A stretch of DNA of 64,000 bases from Callorhinus ursinus (taxonomy: Eukaryota; Chordata; Mammalia; Carnivora; Otariidae). Positions 63,662 to 64,000 of the stretch are shown here, one piece after another (positions within the stretch are counted from its first letter, which is position 1; every line of letters begins with the position of its first letter). Both the position numbers and the translations under genes were made by a program. The notes beneath the pieces were generated by a model that saw only the letters and a list, made by a program, of their open reading frames with translations, had not been told where the DNA came from and did no database searches. The stretch covers positions 5,991,730 through 6,055,729 of the forward strand of contig NW_020312867.1 of assembly GCF_003265705.1 (NCBI RefSeq). The letters are read 5' to 3'.

Positions 63662-64000
63662 CTGAAAAGAAAAATGGGCCTCCCAGATCATCATGGGAGG
63701 ATCTCCCTACCCTGTGGGGGAACAGAGACCAGAGGCAGATGCTGAAAGTACGACCCGCCCAGCCCGCCTCCGTTGATCCACTGCCCTGTGAAAGGGACAG
63801 TCGGGTGTTGAAGGGATCCTGTAAAGGCATTCCAGCGCTGGGGAGTCTCCATGTTAAACCAGCAGCTTCTGCTCTCAGGACAGAGACTTGAGTTTGCCTT
63901 TGTGGAAACCACCCCGCCTTTGTCCTGGAAAAAACCCCTGGCCAAAGGTGAGGATTAGGGCGTGTATAGTCATTGCTCTAGAAGATGTGAATGCAGTGGT
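63662..64000. other. EFCAB8 intron at the right edge
   Basis: No further exon was recognised. The upstream EFCAB8 exons, including the EF-hand part, are expected beyond the window. Confidence 0.5.

Noticed and set aside
63225..63830. 201-codon minus-strand frame over the first EFCAB8 exon
   Set aside because: It is in a different register from the exon that joins correctly to the next WD40 exon, and runs through a splice acceptor and into a SINE tail.

Overview
The window is vertebrate nuclear DNA with spliced genes and dense interspersed repeats. The commonest repeat is a tRNA-derived SINE beginning GCGCCTGGGTGGCTCAGT and ending in a (TAAA)n/poly-A tail, which is the carnivoran SINEC/Can-SINE type. 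I did not recognise the canid-specific or felid-specific subtypes, so an arctoid carnivore (bear, seal or mustelid relative) is the best guess; this is an inference from repeat type, not a species call.

Three protein-coding loci can be supported, in the order (BPIFB2 -) (SUN5 +) (EFCAB8 -). This is the arrangement I know from human 20q11, seen here in the opposite orientation. (1) At 1369-1477 on the minus strand lies only the first coding exon of BPIFB2 (signal peptide and start of the mature protein); the rest runs off the left edge. (2) SUN5 is complete on the plus strand: 13 coding exons from 5210 to 22350 join in frame to 366 codons plus stop, with a poly-A signal at 22386. It encodes a testis-type SUN-domain nuclear-envelope protein of the sperm head-tail junction. 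Intron 10 needs a GC-AG splice pair. The C-terminus is shorter than the human protein as I remember it, and a relic of the lost tail is visible in the 3' UTR. (3) The 3' half of EFCAB8 (WD40-repeat protein with N-terminal EF-hands) lies on the minus strand from 63661 down to 41324. Eight exons are identified. One or more exons between 44374 and 49429 must exist to reconcile phase but were not found. SUN5 and EFCAB8 are tail-to-tail; BPIFB2 and SUN5 are head-to-head.

Between SUN5 and EFCAB8 (about 22.4-41.15 kb) I see no credible gene: L1 fragments at 22.9-24.2, 25.3-26.4 and 32.4-34.2 kb, several SINECs, and a GC-rich stretch at about 26.5-32.3 kb with L2/MIR relics. Introns of SUN5 and especially EFCAB8 (45-63 kb) are packed with L1 fragments in both orientations, at least 15 SINECs, and microsatellites ((TGGA)n, (GAAA)n, (CA)n).

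No RNA gene, CRISPR, prokaryotic or viral system is present. I do not see an undescribed biological system. The items worth checking are gene-structure details (GC-AG intron, C-terminal erosion, 35-nt microexon, missing EFCAB8 exon) and a few clean transposon insertions with target-site duplications.
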